Made by a program: the position numbers and the translations under genes. Shown piece by piece: positions 35,480-46,201 of a stretch of DNA of 64,000 bases. Below the pieces are notes generated by a model. That model did no database searches and was not told the origin of the DNA. It was given only the letters and a program-made list of their open reading frames with translations. Each line of letters opens with the position of its first letter. Positions within the stretch are counted from its first letter, which is position 1. This DNA comes from Caldilineaceae bacterium. GTDB lineage: Bacteria > Chloroflexota > Anaerolineae > Caldilineales > Caldilineaceae. Location: positions 2,617,022-2,681,021 of the forward strand of contig OY282376.1 of the NCBI GenBank assembly GCA_958295845.1, given 5' to 3'.

Positions 35480-35926
35480 ATGCCTGTAATGACCCAGACG
35501 CAGATTGACGACCTTCTGCACAGCAACACCATCTGTCGCCTTGCCTGCCTGGACGATGAAGGCGCGCCCTACGTCGTTCCCTGCTGGTTCACATACGCCG
35601 ACGGAGGTTTTTACGTCGTGCCTCGAGCCCGCTCCGCCTGGGCCGGCTATCTGAAAAATGACGAACGCGTCTTTCTCTGTATAGACGCCGAGGACGGGCG
35701 CCGTGTTCTGGTGAAGGGGAACGCCAAAGTTGTGGAAGAGCCAAACATTGGCGGAAAGTGGGTCGCGATCGGCCAGGAGATGGCCGAACGCTATGGGGGC
35801 GCAGCGGGCCTGAAATATCTCGAAGCCACCATGCAGGAGCCGCGCTGGCTGTTCTTCATCGAAGCCGGCGATATGCTCTCATCGAGCGGGGGTTGGGCGC
35901 AAAAGTATAAGCATTACGACTGGTAA
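35480..35926 (+). CDS. Pyridoxamine 5'-phosphate oxidase family (split-barrel flavin-binding) protein
   Basis: A 148-residue protein of the PPOX-like split-barrel fold. It begins 'MTQTQIDDLLHSNTICRLACLDDEGAPYVVPCWF', the usual pattern for FMN-binding members that contain 'RLACLDDEGxPYVVP'. The second half includes 'RVLVKGNAKVVEEP' and an aromatic end. AGGAGAG precedes the ATG at 5 nt. It is one of the few rightward genes. Its role may be oxidative-stress related or in reduction of small electrophiles, but nothing in the context fixes it. A short hairpin (TGGCGG/CCGCCA, 35929-35949) lies immediately after its stop and before the convergent exporter gene. Confidence 0.83.
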   Translation: MPVMTQTQIDDLLHSNTICRLACLDDEGAPYVVPCWFTYADGGFYVVPRARSAWAGYLKNDERVFLCIDAEDGRRVLVKGNAKVVEEPNIGGKWVAIGQEMAERYGGAAGLKYLEATMQEPRWLFFIEAGDMLSSSGGWAQKYKHYDW

Positions 35927-35995
35927 ACTGGCGGCCTCCTGATCCGCCAAAAGGAGGGCTCGATACCGCAACTTGCAACACAGTTTCGACGACAA

Positions 35996-38900
35996 CTACT
36001 CATACCGTAACGCCTCTGCCGGATAGATCCGCGAAGCTTGCCACGCCGGCAATATCGTTGTAAGCAGAGAGAAGAACCACGCTGCCAGCAGCATCCCGCC
36101 AATGGTCAGCCATGGAGTCGGAAAGCTCTGCTGCGTCGCAAGATCGTACGCCTGGCCTATAGTCTTGTCGCCCAGAATGAGACCGGTCACTCCGCCCAGA
36201 AGGATTCCTGTTAACGCGATGAAGTTTGCCTCCAGCACAAAGAGCAGCGCCACCCTGCTTGACGGGTAGCCAATCGCGCGCAACACCCCGATCTGCTGCC
36301 TCCGCTCCACCACGGTTCGGCTGCTTATCACACCCAGTCCCGCGATTCCGACAACCAGTCCCAGAGCCAGGAATCCCTGAAACAGACCTAGTATCCCCCG
36401 CAGAACGGCTTGTCCCGCCGCAAATAACTCGGAAAGAGGAGCGGCATTCAGTCCGCTGCTAAGCATCGACCGCTCCAGCGCCTGAGCCGTGTCGGCTATG
36501 CTTTCGCCTTCGGCAACTTTGGCGTAGAAAGCGCTCGGCTCCACAGGTTCACCATTTAGGAAATCCAGCACCCGGCGGTTCATCTGAAAACTGCCTTCGG
36601 CCAGTGTATCGTCCTCTTCAAGGACACCAATGATCTGCACAACGCGGGTGAGCGCCTCTCCTTCCCCTACTCCCGTTGGTCTGCTGGTCGTGACCTCGGC
36701 CTCAACGCCGCCAAAGGAAAAGCCGGAGCCTGCAGTTAGAATGCCGGGGCTGTTGGTAAGCTCAACCTTAACGAGTGGCAGTGTACCTCCCTCCTCCAAA
36801 TAGAAACCTTGCAATTGGATGCCCCGACCCCACGGCGGGCCGCCAGAGCGTTCGCCTCCACCTGGTCTTCCAACGGTGTCCCCGGCATCCTCTTCTGGAG
36901 GGTCTTCCACCCACCTGGACGTGACCACTGCCACGTCGTCACGCTCCGCCAGCGCCTGCCAGACCTCCTCGTCGCTACTGAAGCCCTCCGCCCGCATCTG
37001 GAAACCGTAGTGCAGTGCCGCCTGCTCCGCATATCCCGCATCAATGCCCGTCATTTCAATCGAAGCCGTGACATCCACGTCGGCGTCGGCGCGTTCAAGT
37101 TGCCGCGCAGTAACCCCCATTCGCGCTACTGATCCCAGGACCGCCAACTTCTCACTCGGGAAATCGGATCTCATTTCCGCCTCCTCGTGAATATCCGTCA
37201 CCGGATCAAAGAGACTGAGAAGGCTCGGCGACAGGACAATGTCAAAACCTGCCGTACGCTCTTCGCTCGGTTCGGTCACCACTTCAGTTGCCCGGATCAC
37301 CACGCTCATCACCGTAACCGTCGTGATCACCATCGCAAACAGCAGCATCGCCGTCCCCGTGCGGAAGCGATTACTCAGAGGATAGGCCACTGCCGTTTTC
37401 AGCACAGGCGTAAGCGGGCCGATCCCCCCAACCAGGCGAACGAACAACCCCGCCAGGCTGTCGGCGTTGAACATGACGACCATTATCGCGCCCGTTATGA
37501 TTAGCGGGCCGCTCAAGGCGAAAGAGAGCAGAGTAAACCCGGGATTCTGGTTGAACCAGGGCGAATCCGTGTTAAGTACATCGCTCCACGGCACGCCCCA
37601 AAGAGCAAGTAGCCCCACGCCGATGACCGTGTTGACCAGGCGCTGGCGTAGCGCGGCCCGCCCCGGCGTCCATCGCCGGCTCAGCCATCCTCCCCCCCAT
37701 CCGAGCCCCGTCAACAGCATTGTTGCGCCCACAAAGAGAACTGTCTGGCCATACTCTCGGCCCAACCAGATAAGGTACCCGCCGCTGCCGAGAACGAGGA
37801 TGAGCGCAACTGCTCGAAATGCTTGCCCGATGCAACCTCGCTGCCTTCCATTCGACGTGTCGGGCAAATTGCGAATCGCTGCGATAATATTGAGCCGGCT
37901 CACATTCCAGGAAGCGATTGTCACGACAAAAAATGTCAGTATCACGCCCAGGCAGTAGGCGATGATCAGAGAGGATGGGGCTGCCTGCCAGTAGAAGCGG
38001 ATCGGTGCGGATGCACCTTCCACTTGCTGAACGATGCTGTTCAGCAAGCCGCTCACAAAGCCGATCATTGCATACGACACCAACAGTCCTAGACCAAGTC
38101 CTACCAGGGCGGCGGCCAAGTCATAAATCAGCCCTTCAGTCACAAACATCTGGATCAGGTGGACGCGCCTCATCCCGACCGCACGGGCGATCCCCAGTTC
38201 GCTGCGACGCTCTGCGGCCAGCATTACGAAAATCAGAAAGATCAGCAGCACGCCCGCAATGATCGAGAGGATTCCAAAGCTGGAAAATACAGTGCCCAAG
38301 GCTATTCCTCCCACCTCGGCAACGTCGGTAACAAACTGCTTACTCAGAGGCGCCAGAACCTCGAAATCCCTCAAATCCGCAAGCCCAGCGTCAAGCGCCC
38401 GCTGTTCATCGCTTGCCAGCGGCAGAGATCGCAGCCAGTCCTGAATGGCGCCGCTGCTCAAAGCCGCGCGAAGTTCCGTTGTGATTTCTGCGTCGGAAGG
38501 GCCGTCAATGTGATCGGCAAGAACCTCCAGGTCCGACTCGAAGTTCGTCGCCTGCGTCCACATGCCCGCGATCTGCATGATGAAATCGGGGATGTCTTCA
38601 TCGTCGAATAAAGGATTGAATGGAGCCACAGATTCACGTTTGATGACCTCGGCAATGCCCGGCCTGCGCAGAATCTCCACCAGGGCCGTTAGCCGTGCTT
38701 CGTTGAGCGAAAGCGCTCGCAGCTGGTCGCTAACCTCAGAAGTGTGTGCCATGCCGCTGACCTCGTCACCGGCATTTGAGATCAAAATGTTGTTGACCTT
38801 GTCCGGCATGAAGAGCAGCTTCTGCGCCTCATCGGTGTGCATCATGACCACCGGAAGAACGGCTCCCAAGGGCCCTGCTTCCGCGACCACCGCGCGCACT

Positions 38901-40129
38901 CGATAAGGAACAGGGATCGGCCCGATAAAGATTTCCAGGAGATCGCCGGCTCGCGCGTTGAGCTGCAATGCTCCCATTTCATTCAGATACACTTCTCCCT
39001 GGCGCAATTGGAGTCCGAACTCGCCAAGCGTATCGTCCACATCCTGGCCCAACGTGTTCAGGTTGATCGAGCTCAGGAACTCTGTCGCCGCCAGAATCAG
39101 CTCGTCCTGATCGGGGACGTCGAATCCAAGCATGGGTAGAGTTGGCACAATGATCGGTGCGTCCGGGTCAACGTTCAGTTCAGCCAGATCCTCGTCGCTG
39201 ATCCCCAATCCCTCCAGGCTGATGACATCTGAGTCAACCTCGTCCAACAACGCATCGGGGAATCCCAAATTGCGCAGAATCTCCACCGGTAACTCAATCT
39301 GGCGCAAGGTAAAACTTGGCCCTTCCTCCTGTAACAGCACGGCTCCAGCAGCGCCCACAGCCATCACCGTCCCTACAAGGCCAGTCTCTTCTAGCCCGAG
39401 CGCCGTCCCCACCACGTTTGCCGATTCTCCGGAAACCTCCCACAGCCCGACCAGATCGACGAATACATCGCCTACGCCCCCACGCAAGTCAACGGTGCTG
39501 ACAGGTCTACCATCAATGTCGTGTAGTCCGAACCCCGTGTCGTAACCCTCGTCCACCGCGAAAAGGAAGCCCAGGGGCTCCCCCTGGCCGGTACTCACGT
39601 TCCGAATAATCGTCGGAAAGAGAACCGAGCCGGCAACGCCGTCGATCAGAGGATATTCCCCTGCTTGCTCCGCCAGGAGCGCCAGCCTGTCTTCCGTGAT
39701 GCCCGGCAGACCCTCGTCGAGGATCGCGATTAACGCGGTCAGGTCGCCCCCTGTGAGCGCATTCAAAAGGGCCGCGCTCTCAGGACTGCTCGCGTTCTCC
39801 GGGTCAATAGTGCCCCCGTCGGCGAGCTGCGTCAGGTCCATCAGGAAAGGAGGCGAGACAACCTGATCGATCTGTCCGTAAGCGTTGATCGTCTGTCGCC
39901 GGATTGTGTTCTCCAGCGTGTCGCCCAGACTTAGCGCTGAAACGATGATCATGGTGCTCAAGGTCAGACCGAAAACGATCAGCGCCGACTGTGTTGGCCG
40001 TCGCGGTATGTTTCGGATTCCCAGCTTGCCAATGATCGGATTACGCAGCGAAATGAGGACCGCGCCGGCCAGGATCAGTCCCAGCGCAACAGCCAGATAG
40101 AGGGCAACCGAGTTCAGGAGGCTACTCAT
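35996..40129 (-). CDS. MacB/FtsX-type ABC transporter permease
   Basis: A very long (1377-residue) permease with two FtsX domains. The first membrane helix is at about 8-28, followed by '[25 protein letters not shown]'. A large extracytoplasmic region follows, and the first FtsX domain is near '[23 protein letters not shown]'. The middle has further membrane helices, and a second FtsX-like domain is near '[23 protein letters not shown]'. It ends with '[18 protein letters not shown]', typical of FtsX ends. These pumps move lipoproteins, peptides or toxins out, or drive periplasmic hydrolases, using conformational transmission. Its start overlaps the ATPase gene by 8 nt (ATG inside the last codons), so the two form a pair. 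The extracytoplasmic domains are unusually large. Confidence 0.9.
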   Translation of the reverse strand: MSSLLNSVALYLAVALGLILAGAVLISLRNPIIGKLGIRNIPRRPTQSALIVFGLTLSTMIIVSALSLGDTLENTIRRQTINAYGQIDQVVSPPFLMDLTQLADGGTIDPENASSPESAALLNALTGGDLTALIAILDEGLPGITEDRLALLAEQAGEYPLIDGVAGSVLFPTIIRNVSTGQGEPLGFLFAVDEGYDTGFGLHDIDGRPVSTVDLRGGVGDVFVDLVGLWEVSGESANVVGTALGLEETGLVGTVMAVGAAGAVLLQEEGPSFTLRQIELPVEILRNLGFPDALLDEVDSDVISLEGLGISDEDLAELNVDPDAPIIVPTLPMLGFDVPDQDELILAATEFLSSINLNTLGQDVDDTLGEFGLQLRQGEVYLNEMGALQLNARAGDLLEIFIGPIPVPYRVRAVVAEAGPLGAVLPVVMMHTDEAQKLLFMPDKVNNILISNAGDEVSGMAHTSEVSDQLRALSLNEARLTALVEILRRPGIAEVIKRESVAPFNPLFDDEDIPDFIMQIAGMWTQATNFESDLEVLADHIDGPSDAEITTELRAALSSGAIQDWLRSLPLASDEQRALDAGLADLRDFEVLAPLSKQFVTDVAEVGGIALGTVFSSFGILSIIAGVLLIFLIFVMLAAERRSELGIARAVGMRRVHLIQMFVTEGLIYDLAAALVGLGLGLLVSYAMIGFVSGLLNSIVQQVEGASAPIRFYWQAAPSSLIIAYCLGVILTFFVVTIASWNVSRLNIIAAIRNLPDTSNGRQRGCIGQAFRAVALILVLGSGGYLIWLGREYGQTVLFVGATMLLTGLGWGGGWLSRRWTPGRAALRQRLVNTVIGVGLLALWGVPWSDVLNTDSPWFNQNPGFTLLSFALSGPLIITGAIMVVMFNADSLAGLFVRLVGGIGPLTPVLKTAVAYPLSNRFRTGTAMLLFAMVITTVTVMSVVIRATEVVTEPSEERTAGFDIVLSPSLLSLFDPVTDIHEEAEMRSDFPSEKLAVLGSVARMGVTARQLERADADVDVTASIEMTGIDAGYAEQAALHYGFQMRAEGFSSDEEVWQALAERDDVAVVTSRWVEDPPEEDAGDTVGRPGGGERSGGPPWGRGIQLQGFYLEEGGTLPLVKVELTNSPGILTAGSGFSFGGVEAEVTTSRPTGVGEGEALTRVVQIIGVLEEDDTLAEGSFQMNRRVLDFLNGEPVEPSAFYAKVAEGESIADTAQALERSMLSSGLNAAPLSELFAAGQAVLRGILGLFQGFLALGLVVGIAGLGVISSRTVVERRQQIGVLRAIGYPSSRVALLFVLEANFIALTGILLGGVTGLILGDKTIGQAYDLATQQSFPTPWLTIGGMLLAAWFFSLLTTILPAWQASRIYPAEALRYE

Positions 40130-40892
40130 TCGCTACGATCTCCCCGTCCTCCATGCGCACGATTCGCTCGCACAGCGCAGCCACCTGGGGGTCATGTGTG
40201 ACGATGACAAAGGTCTGGTCCCTTTCCTCGTTAAGGCGTTGCATAAGCGACAGAACGTCGTTCGAGCTTACCACGTCCAGATTGCCCGTAGGCTCGTCGG
40301 CCCACACGAGCGCAGGGTTGTTCACAAGCGCGCGCGCAATCGTTACACGCTGAATTTGTCCCCCTGAGAGCTGCATGGGTCGGTGCGAGGCCCGGTCAGA
40401 CAACCCCACCCTATCCAGGCTCTCCAACGCCTGCTTCCGAGCTTGCGCCGGCCGCACACCGCTCACAAGCAGCGGCATCTCCACGTTTTCGACCGCCGAG
40501 ATCACCGGTAGCAGATTGAACGACTGAAAGACGAATCCCATTCGCTGTGCCCGATATTCGGTGCGCTTGCGGTCGTTCATGTCCGAAAGCGGAGTACCCT
40601 CTATCGTCACCTGGCCGTCGTCAAAGCTGTCCAACCCCGAAAGCGTGTTCAACAGGGTCGTTTTTCCGCAACCCGAAGGCCCCATGATTGCCACCATCTC
40701 GCCCGTCAAGATAGTAAGGTCCACCCCTCTTAGCGCATGAACTTCGACTTCGCCGCTGCGGAACGTCTTGTGGATCTGTTCGGCGACTACTATCGGTGTC
40801 CGCTCTCCGTGCCCCTCGCCATTCGTTTGCCCGCTCTCAACTACCTGTTCCTCGGGCTCGGCTTGCAAGGTATGTGTCCAGGTCTGGCTCAT
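40122..40892 (-). CDS. ABC transporter ATP-binding protein (LolD/MacB type)
   Basis: A ~256-residue ATPase. Walker A is GPSGCGKTT, the signature LSGGQIQRV, Walker B 'LVWADEPTG', and the H-loop 'VIVTHDP'. The sequence '[23 protein letters not shown]' matches LolD/MacB-type ATPases that partner with FtsX-like permeases. It is translated first and overlaps the permease gene by 8 nt. The start is not certain: the ATG at 40892 has no good ribosome site and a GTG at 40925 would add 11 residues. The N-terminal 40 residues are poorly conserved and Glu-rich. Confidence 0.92.
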   Translation of the reverse strand: MSQTWTHTLQAEPEEQVVESGQTNGEGHGERTPIVVAEQIHKTFRSGEVEVHALRGVDLTILTGEMVAIMGPSGCGKTTLLNTLSGLDSFDDGQVTIEGTPLSDMNDRKRTEYRAQRMGFVFQSFNLLPVISAVENVEMPLLVSGVRPAQARKQALESLDRVGLSDRASHRPMQLSGGQIQRVTIARALVNNPALVWADEPTGNLDVVSSNDVLSLMQRLNEERDQTFVIVTHDPQVAALCERIVRMEDGEIVANE

Positions 40893-41064
40893 TGCTTTCA
40901 GTCTCGATTCGTATGGTGCGGGCACGCAGGGCTGCTCGCTGGTATCTGGAACAAAACAATTGGCATGATATACTTGGCTATACGCTGCGCCGTTCGAACC
41001 GTTTCATTTCCTGCAGAAAAAGCAAACTCTGAGCCGCCTGTATCAGGACTAGGAGTTGTAGAGA

Positions 41065-42420
41065 ATGATACTTCTCAGCGATTCCCAAATGCAGCAGTTC
41101 ATCGTCAACGGCTACGTGATAGTGAAGGCCGACTTTCCTGCCGCCTTCCACGAATCCGTGCGTGCCCAGGCCGAAGCCATCTTCTCTTCCAAAGGCAATC
41201 CCGGCAACGACATCCTACCGGCCATCCCCCAATTGGAAGAGGTCTTCTCACACCCAGCCGTGACTGGCGCGCTGACCAGCATCCTCGGCCCCGGCTACGC
41301 CATGCACCCCCACCGCCACTGCCATCTGACCCCGCCGCAGCAGTCCGCGCAGCACCACCACCAGGACAGCTACGAAGCTGATCAAAACGTGCGCCATCAC
41401 CGCACCCGCTGGGCGATGGCCTTCTATTACCCCCAGGATGTAACCGCAGAAATGGGGCCGACTTCCGTACTCCCAGCTTCACAATACTACACAAGCCGCA
41501 TAGAGGCAGAAAAGTTTGACGAAGCACTTCTTTGCGGAGACGCCGGCAGCGTCACCATTGTCCACTACGACCTCTGGCACCGCGCCACAACCAATCGCAG
41601 CAACCATAACCGTTTTATGATGAAATTTCTCTTCTGTCGCATGCAGGAACCAACCGCACCGTCATGGGACTGTTCCAACCCCGCGTGGCGCGAAACGGCT
41701 GAAGGTGACCAACTTTCTCAATTGTGGCACAGCCTGTGGAACTGGCACCAGGGCAACGGCTCATCCCGTGAGAACGGGAAAGAAGAAGACGAAAAGTTCA
41801 ACTCGACCGTCGATGATAGGAGGAATCTGTACGTGGAAAGTGGGGCCCTGTCCGAAGGCGACCAGTTGGAGCGAGCCTACCGGCTCTCCCGCCAGGGGCA
41901 GGAAGGGACCAAAGCGCTGATGGAAAACCTGGCAGCAGAAGCCGCGAGTTTGCTCGAGGCCAATCTGGCCGCACAGCACACGAATCCGAGCCAGCTTTCC
42001 GCTGGTTTCGGACTCAGCGCACAAGGTGCCTGCGCTGTCCCCTTCCTTCTCAAACACCTAGAATCCAGGCAGTGGCCGCTACGCGCGGCAGCCGCCGACA
42101 TCCTCGGCGATATCGGTCTGCCTGCCAGTAACGCAGTACCCTTCCTTTTGGACTCCCTGGAGGATGACTCCAGTTGGGTGCGGCGCAACGCCGCCGAGGC
42201 GCTGGGCAACATCGCCTCGCCCGAGGCGGTCAACTCGCTTTCCGGTCTTCTGGACCAAGACAATTGCCACTTTGTTCGCCACAACGCCGCCCTCGCCCTC
42301 GCCAAAGTCGGCCCCCAGGCCGATGCCGCATTCCCAGCGTTGCAGAAGGCCCTAAGCGACGAAAATCTGTATGTACGCGGCAATGCACGCCTGGCGCTGG
42401 CGAGACTCGACGCTCCGTAA
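41065..42420 (+). CDS. Phytanoyl-CoA dioxygenase-like protein fused to HEAT repeats
   Basis: A 451-residue protein. The N-terminal ~200 residues are a PhyH-type Fe(II)/2-oxoglutarate dioxygenase: 'QQFIVNGYVIVKADFPAAFHESVR' is the family start, HxD is His99-Gln-Asp101, the distal His is His172 (in LWHRAT), and Arg183 probably binds oxoglutarate. After a poorly structured stretch (200-300), the C-terminal part (about 300-451) contains at least four HEAT/PBS-lyase-type repeats such as 'AVPFLLDSLEDDSSWVRRNAAEALGNI'. Such repeats bind proteins or act as a scaffold. The combination is unusual. AGGAG precedes the ATG. It is rightward, divergent from the exporter, and not part of an operon with LRR genes. 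Confidence 0.87.
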   Translation: MILLSDSQMQQFIVNGYVIVKADFPAAFHESVRAQAEAIFSSKGNPGNDILPAIPQLEEVFSHPAVTGALTSILGPGYAMHPHRHCHLTPPQQSAQHHHQDSYEADQNVRHHRTRWAMAFYYPQDVTAEMGPTSVLPASQYYTSRIEAEKFDEALLCGDAGSVTIVHYDLWHRATTNRSNHNRFMMKFLFCRMQEPTAPSWDCSNPAWRETAEGDQLSQLWHSLWNWHQGNGSSRENGKEEDEKFNSTVDDRRNLYVESGALSEGDQLERAYRLSRQGQEGTKALMENLAAEAASLLEANLAAQHTNPSQLSAGFGLSAQGACAVPFLLKHLESRQWPLRAAAADILGDIGLPASNAVPFLLDSLEDDSSWVRRNAAEALGNIASPEAVNSLSGLLDQDNCHFVRHNAALALAKVGPQADAAFPALQKALSDENLYVRGNARLALARLDAP

Positions 42421-42670
42421 CCCCTCATTTGTCCCTGCAATTGCCGCCGGAAACAAGGGGTTGGAATGCCCCGCCAAGGCGTGGGAAGATAGGTCGATGC
42501 TTCTACCGTGGCCGAAGTAGGGGGCTGTTACAGATCTATATCCCTTAGAAGTCAAAAACAGTCATCGATTAATCAAGCACCGGCGGAATGTCGCCTTGAT
42601 TTCCGAAGGGGAAAGAGAGGCAAAGGGAGACTTTGCTCATCTCTTCTTCGAACACGGATTCGCTAACAGT

Positions 42671-45640
42671 TCAAGGTTTGCAGAATGACGGGACGCTTGC
42701 TTCTCCAAACACTTCCTCTATCAGTTTCGCCACTTCAGGATCATAGTCGTTCAACACGAGATCGTTTGCAGCCAGCGATTCTGGCAGAGTTCCCTGAAAC
42801 CAGAATCTGACGGTCTCGGCCCAATAGTCCTCAGCGCTTTCCATTGCGAGCAGACTCTGCCACAGGCCCGCTTCTCTGGCGGCCGCGTGCAGGCTCTCAA
42901 GCTGCGCATTGAATTCATCGCCCCCGTCCTGCGCTGAGATTCCATGTAGGATCAGGCGCGCCCCTTCCCTGATGAAGAGATCGCATTGTGCGTCGTCCTC
43001 CACCACACCCGCTAACCATTGGTCCTGATCCCAGCTGGTCAAGCCGTCCGTATCCTCTTGAATCAGGCTGAATTCAGGCATTTGGATGAGTTGGTCACCA
43101 TTCTCACTCTGCTTGACAATAGCAACGCGAAGAAGACTGGTATCCAGGCCGCCTATGAGGTCGGTCTTGCTTGAGAGCATGCCGGATATTATAGCCCGTG
43201 CCTGAACCATTTTCTCGTCGGCTACTTCGCTCGGGGCAGTCACGGTCACCCCCTCAATCTCCAGATGTTTCTGATAGAAGACATGAAGCCCAAGAGACGA
43301 GGGCGGAGATGGAAACTCCCCTGCCTCCAGGACCGCATGCACACGCTGTGTCCAAGGGCCGGGATTGCCGGCGGCGTCGCGTGCGCGGACCTGATAGTAA
43401 TAGTTACGGTCGTCCTGCAAGTCCTGATGGGTGTATTCCGATTCGGTCAGGGCGCCGCCGACTTCTTGCCACTGGCGATCGATACTATCCCATACCCACA
43501 GGTCGTAACTGGCAGCGTTTGCGGCCGCCTCCCACCCAAGCGAAACTTGGCCGTCAGAGACTGTCGCCGTCAATTCCTGTGGCGCACCAGGTTGGGCAGA
43601 AAGCTCGTCTTCGGAGCAAGCCCCCAACTCGAGGCTGTCAAGATGCTTTGTCATGAACTCGGGCAAAACGGTCAAGTCTAAGCCTGCCGGTATGCACAGC
43701 TGGTTGTATGAGAGATCCAACCAACGTAGTTTAGCGAGTACCCCCAAGTCCGGTAACGGGCCTGACAACTTATTCCCTCCTAAGGTCAGCCACGTCAACT
43801 CCGTGAGAGCGTTAAGGTCGAGAACCGGACCTGTCAACTGGTTGGAATGGAGCGACAATCTGGACAAAAAGGTTAGTGAGCCCAAATCTGGAATCGGACC
43901 GGCCAGCAAATTGAAATGAAGATCCAACCATGTCAGTCGAGCGAGTGCACTCAAACTTGGGATTTCCCCAGTCAACAGGTTCGAATGGAGATCCAATCGT
44001 CGCAACTGACTGAGGGAGCTCAAGTCGGGGATCTCCCCATCCAAACGGTTGCCGCTCAGGACCAGTGTTCTCAGACTGGGCAGGTTGACCGCGTTCTGAA
44101 TGTTTCCGGTCAATTGGTTGAATCCGAGATTCAGGTGAACCAGGCCGGAGAGGGCGCTGAGATCCGGAATCGTTCCGGTCATCTCGTTGCCCTCTAGGTT
44201 CACCGTTCTCAATTCGACTAGACTGCTCAAATCGGGAATCGATCCACTAAGTTGGTTGGCCCCGAGATCCAGATTCGTCAGTTCAATAAGGTTGCTCAGA
44301 TTCGGTATCGGACCTGACAGATCGTTGAACCCGAGATCGAGACTTACCAGTTTGGTAAGCGTACTCAGATCAGGAATCGTCCCTGACAAAGCATTTTGGC
44401 CCAGGTCCAAGGTCCTTAGCTCGGTGAGGGCGTTCAACGGTGGTATCGACCCTTTCAACCCGTTCCCCGATAGGTCTAGTTCCACTACCTGTCCGCTACT
44501 GTCAGTGACAACGCCATACCAGTCAGAGAGCGACTCGTCCGACAACCAATTCTCGTTCTCAACCCAATTTTCCCCATCTGTTGCTTCATAAAGTGCGGTA
44601 AGCGCTCCTCTCGCGGTTGTAGCCGGCGTAGCTGAAATCAACGTCGACGTGGGCGCTCCCGCGCTAGCCGTCGCCAGTTCCGACCATGCGCCGAATGCAC
44701 TGGCCGGGCCAACTGCACGCAGGTGATAATGGTGGGCCGTGCCATCAGTGAGCCCTATGTGAGTGAAAGAGGTCCCATTCAAAACGCCGCCGATATTTCG
44801 CCAATCCTCAGAAGCCGAGTCCCAGAATATCAACTGGTAGCTGTCGGCGTTTGCCACCCCGTCCCACCTTAACGTGATAGTTTCTGCTCCACCCACCGCA
44901 TTTAACGTCGGTGCAGCAAGAGCATGAGCGGTCAGTGCAGATGACTGGTCGTCTGATTCAGGGATCGTCACCGTAACCTGCTCTGACCAACGGCCCCGTT
45001 GGTTGCCGCTGTCTACGGCAGCCACGATGTAGAGGTAGGTTTGCCCGGGCGCCAGATCCGTGTCGGTAAAGGAGGTCCCAGTCAAACTGCCGTCGTCCAC
45101 CGTTTGCCAGTCCTCCGCACCCTTCCACCATGCCCTCAATTCATACCTGACCGCTGCCGAAACAGCAGTCCAACTCAGGTCGACCGTAGTCGTTACGGCT
45201 TCAGAGGCGCTGAGTGTCGGCGCTGCCAGTTGATTGGTGACGGTCACAGAAACCTGTTCAGACCAGGATCCCCAACTTGCGTTGGCGTCCATCGCCGCAA
45301 CGACGTAAAAGTACTGCCTGCCTGGCGTAAGTCCAATGTGGGTAAAATAGGTTCCTGTCAGACTGCCATTGTCGATCGGATGCCAGCCGGCCGCGCCGTC
45401 CCACCACGTCCTCAATTCGTACCTGACTGCTCCCGCAACCGGAGTCCAACTCAGTACAACCTGATTCGTTCCTGACTGACTCGCAGTCAAAGTCGGCGCC
45501 GGTAAACTTGGTGAAGTTTCAGTCTGCGCATATGACTTGCTTGCTGTTAAAGGTGACAAAGCAATCGCGGCCGCAATAATTGCAAAGAGCAAAATCATGC
45601 TTGAGGGGCCAATTGTCAGACCATGTATTCTGTATTTCAC
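42671..45640 (-). CDS. Secreted FN3-LRR protein with degenerate metalloprotease-like C-terminal domain (REGAR)
   Basis: A 989-residue secreted protein. The signal peptide covers residues 1-39 (hydrophobic core, then SYAQ). Three fibronectin type III domains lie at about 42-335, each with an 'SYELxxWW'-like core. A plant-type LRR N-cap at about 345-395 ('RGALTALYEATDGENWVENE') leads into about 12 LRRs of 23 residues ('GxIPDLSxLTxLxxLDLxxN'), to about 650. A fourth FN3 lies at about 690-780. The last ~205 residues form the domain shared with the two neighbours. Here the HExxH motif reads REGAR (42956-42970), while the distal Glu (AETV) is kept. It starts with GTG, and GAGG lies upstream. Probably an adhesion or ligand-binding surface protein that lost protease activity. 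No anchor is visible. Confidence 0.8.
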   Translation of the reverse strand: MKYRIHGLTIGPSSMILLFAIIAAAIALSPLTASKSYAQTETSPSLPAPTLTASQSGTNQVVLSWTPVAGAVRYELRTWWDGAAGWHPIDNGSLTGTYFTHIGLTPGRQYFYVVAAMDANASWGSWSEQVSVTVTNQLAAPTLSASEAVTTTVDLSWTAVSAAVRYELRAWWKGAEDWQTVDDGSLTGTSFTDTDLAPGQTYLYIVAAVDSGNQRGRWSEQVTVTIPESDDQSSALTAHALAAPTLNAVGGAETITLRWDGVANADSYQLIFWDSASEDWRNIGGVLNGTSFTHIGLTDGTAHHYHLRAVGPASAFGAWSELATASAGAPTSTLISATPATTARGALTALYEATDGENWVENENWLSDESLSDWYGVVTDSSGQVVELDLSGNGLKGSIPPLNALTELRTLDLGQNALSGTIPDLSTLTKLVSLDLGFNDLSGPIPNLSNLIELTNLDLGANQLSGSIPDLSSLVELRTVNLEGNEMTGTIPDLSALSGLVHLNLGFNQLTGNIQNAVNLPSLRTLVLSGNRLDGEIPDLSSLSQLRRLDLHSNLLTGEIPSLSALARLTWLDLHFNLLAGPIPDLGSLTFLSRLSLHSNQLTGPVLDLNALTELTWLTLGGNKLSGPLPDLGVLAKLRWLDLSYNQLCIPAGLDLTVLPEFMTKHLDSLELGACSEDELSAQPGAPQELTATVSDGQVSLGWEAAANAASYDLWVWDSIDRQWQEVGGALTESEYTHQDLQDDRNYYYQVRARDAAGNPGPWTQRVHAVLEAGEFPSPPSSLGLHVFYQKHLEIEGVTVTAPSEVADEKMVQARAIISGMLSSKTDLIGGLDTSLLRVAIVKQSENGDQLIQMPEFSLIQEDTDGLTSWDQDQWLAGVVEDDAQCDLFIREGARLILHGISAQDGGDEFNAQLESLHAAAREAGLWQSLLAMESAEDYWAETVRFWFQGTLPESLAANDLVLNDYDPEVAKLIEEVFGEASVPSFCKP

Positions 45641-46201
45641 TGTGACCTCATTCTGAATTCATCGACACCAGCCCTGAAATTCCGACTGTAATGGGAAGTC
45701 TACAACAAAAAGCCGTATACGTTGAAAGTCACATTCACCCTGTTGGGGGGCATGGGCAGGTGCAGGCGGACCGAAGGGGCAGCAGAAGGGCACGAATTGG
45801 CCCATTGAATTGTCCAACTGCAAGTGCTGGCAAAATAGGCTCGGGAAATGGGCCGAACGGGCGAATTCTGTTCCTCCAATGGCTGAGTCGATGCTGCCTC
45901 GAACTCTGCGCTTACCCAGGAATCGTTACCTTCCCGCCGGTAACTCGAATCTTCCATCTGACTAGAAGTCAACATGCAAGCCCAATCTGCTTCACTTCAG
46001 ACTGTTCTTGAGTCGACTGGGAAGCTCAGGTAAGTTGCGTTCCAAGAAACCAGAAAACTACATCTGTGGAAAGGTCGCTGCAAAAGAGAAAACTTATGGG
46101 TGGCGCGGGGAGAGAATAATCAGAGCAATACCGTTGCGACTCATTAAGGACTTCCTTATCCTGGCCAACCGTTACTCAATTGATTTCGTTCCCTCTTCAC
46201 T
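45641..46201. other. Intergenic region between two LRR genes
   Basis: About 560 bp between the 989- and 1082-residue LRR genes. I see no gene, no strong promoter and no hairpin with a T-tract. A weak AT-rich stretch lies close to the downstream GTG start. Confidence 0.4.
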
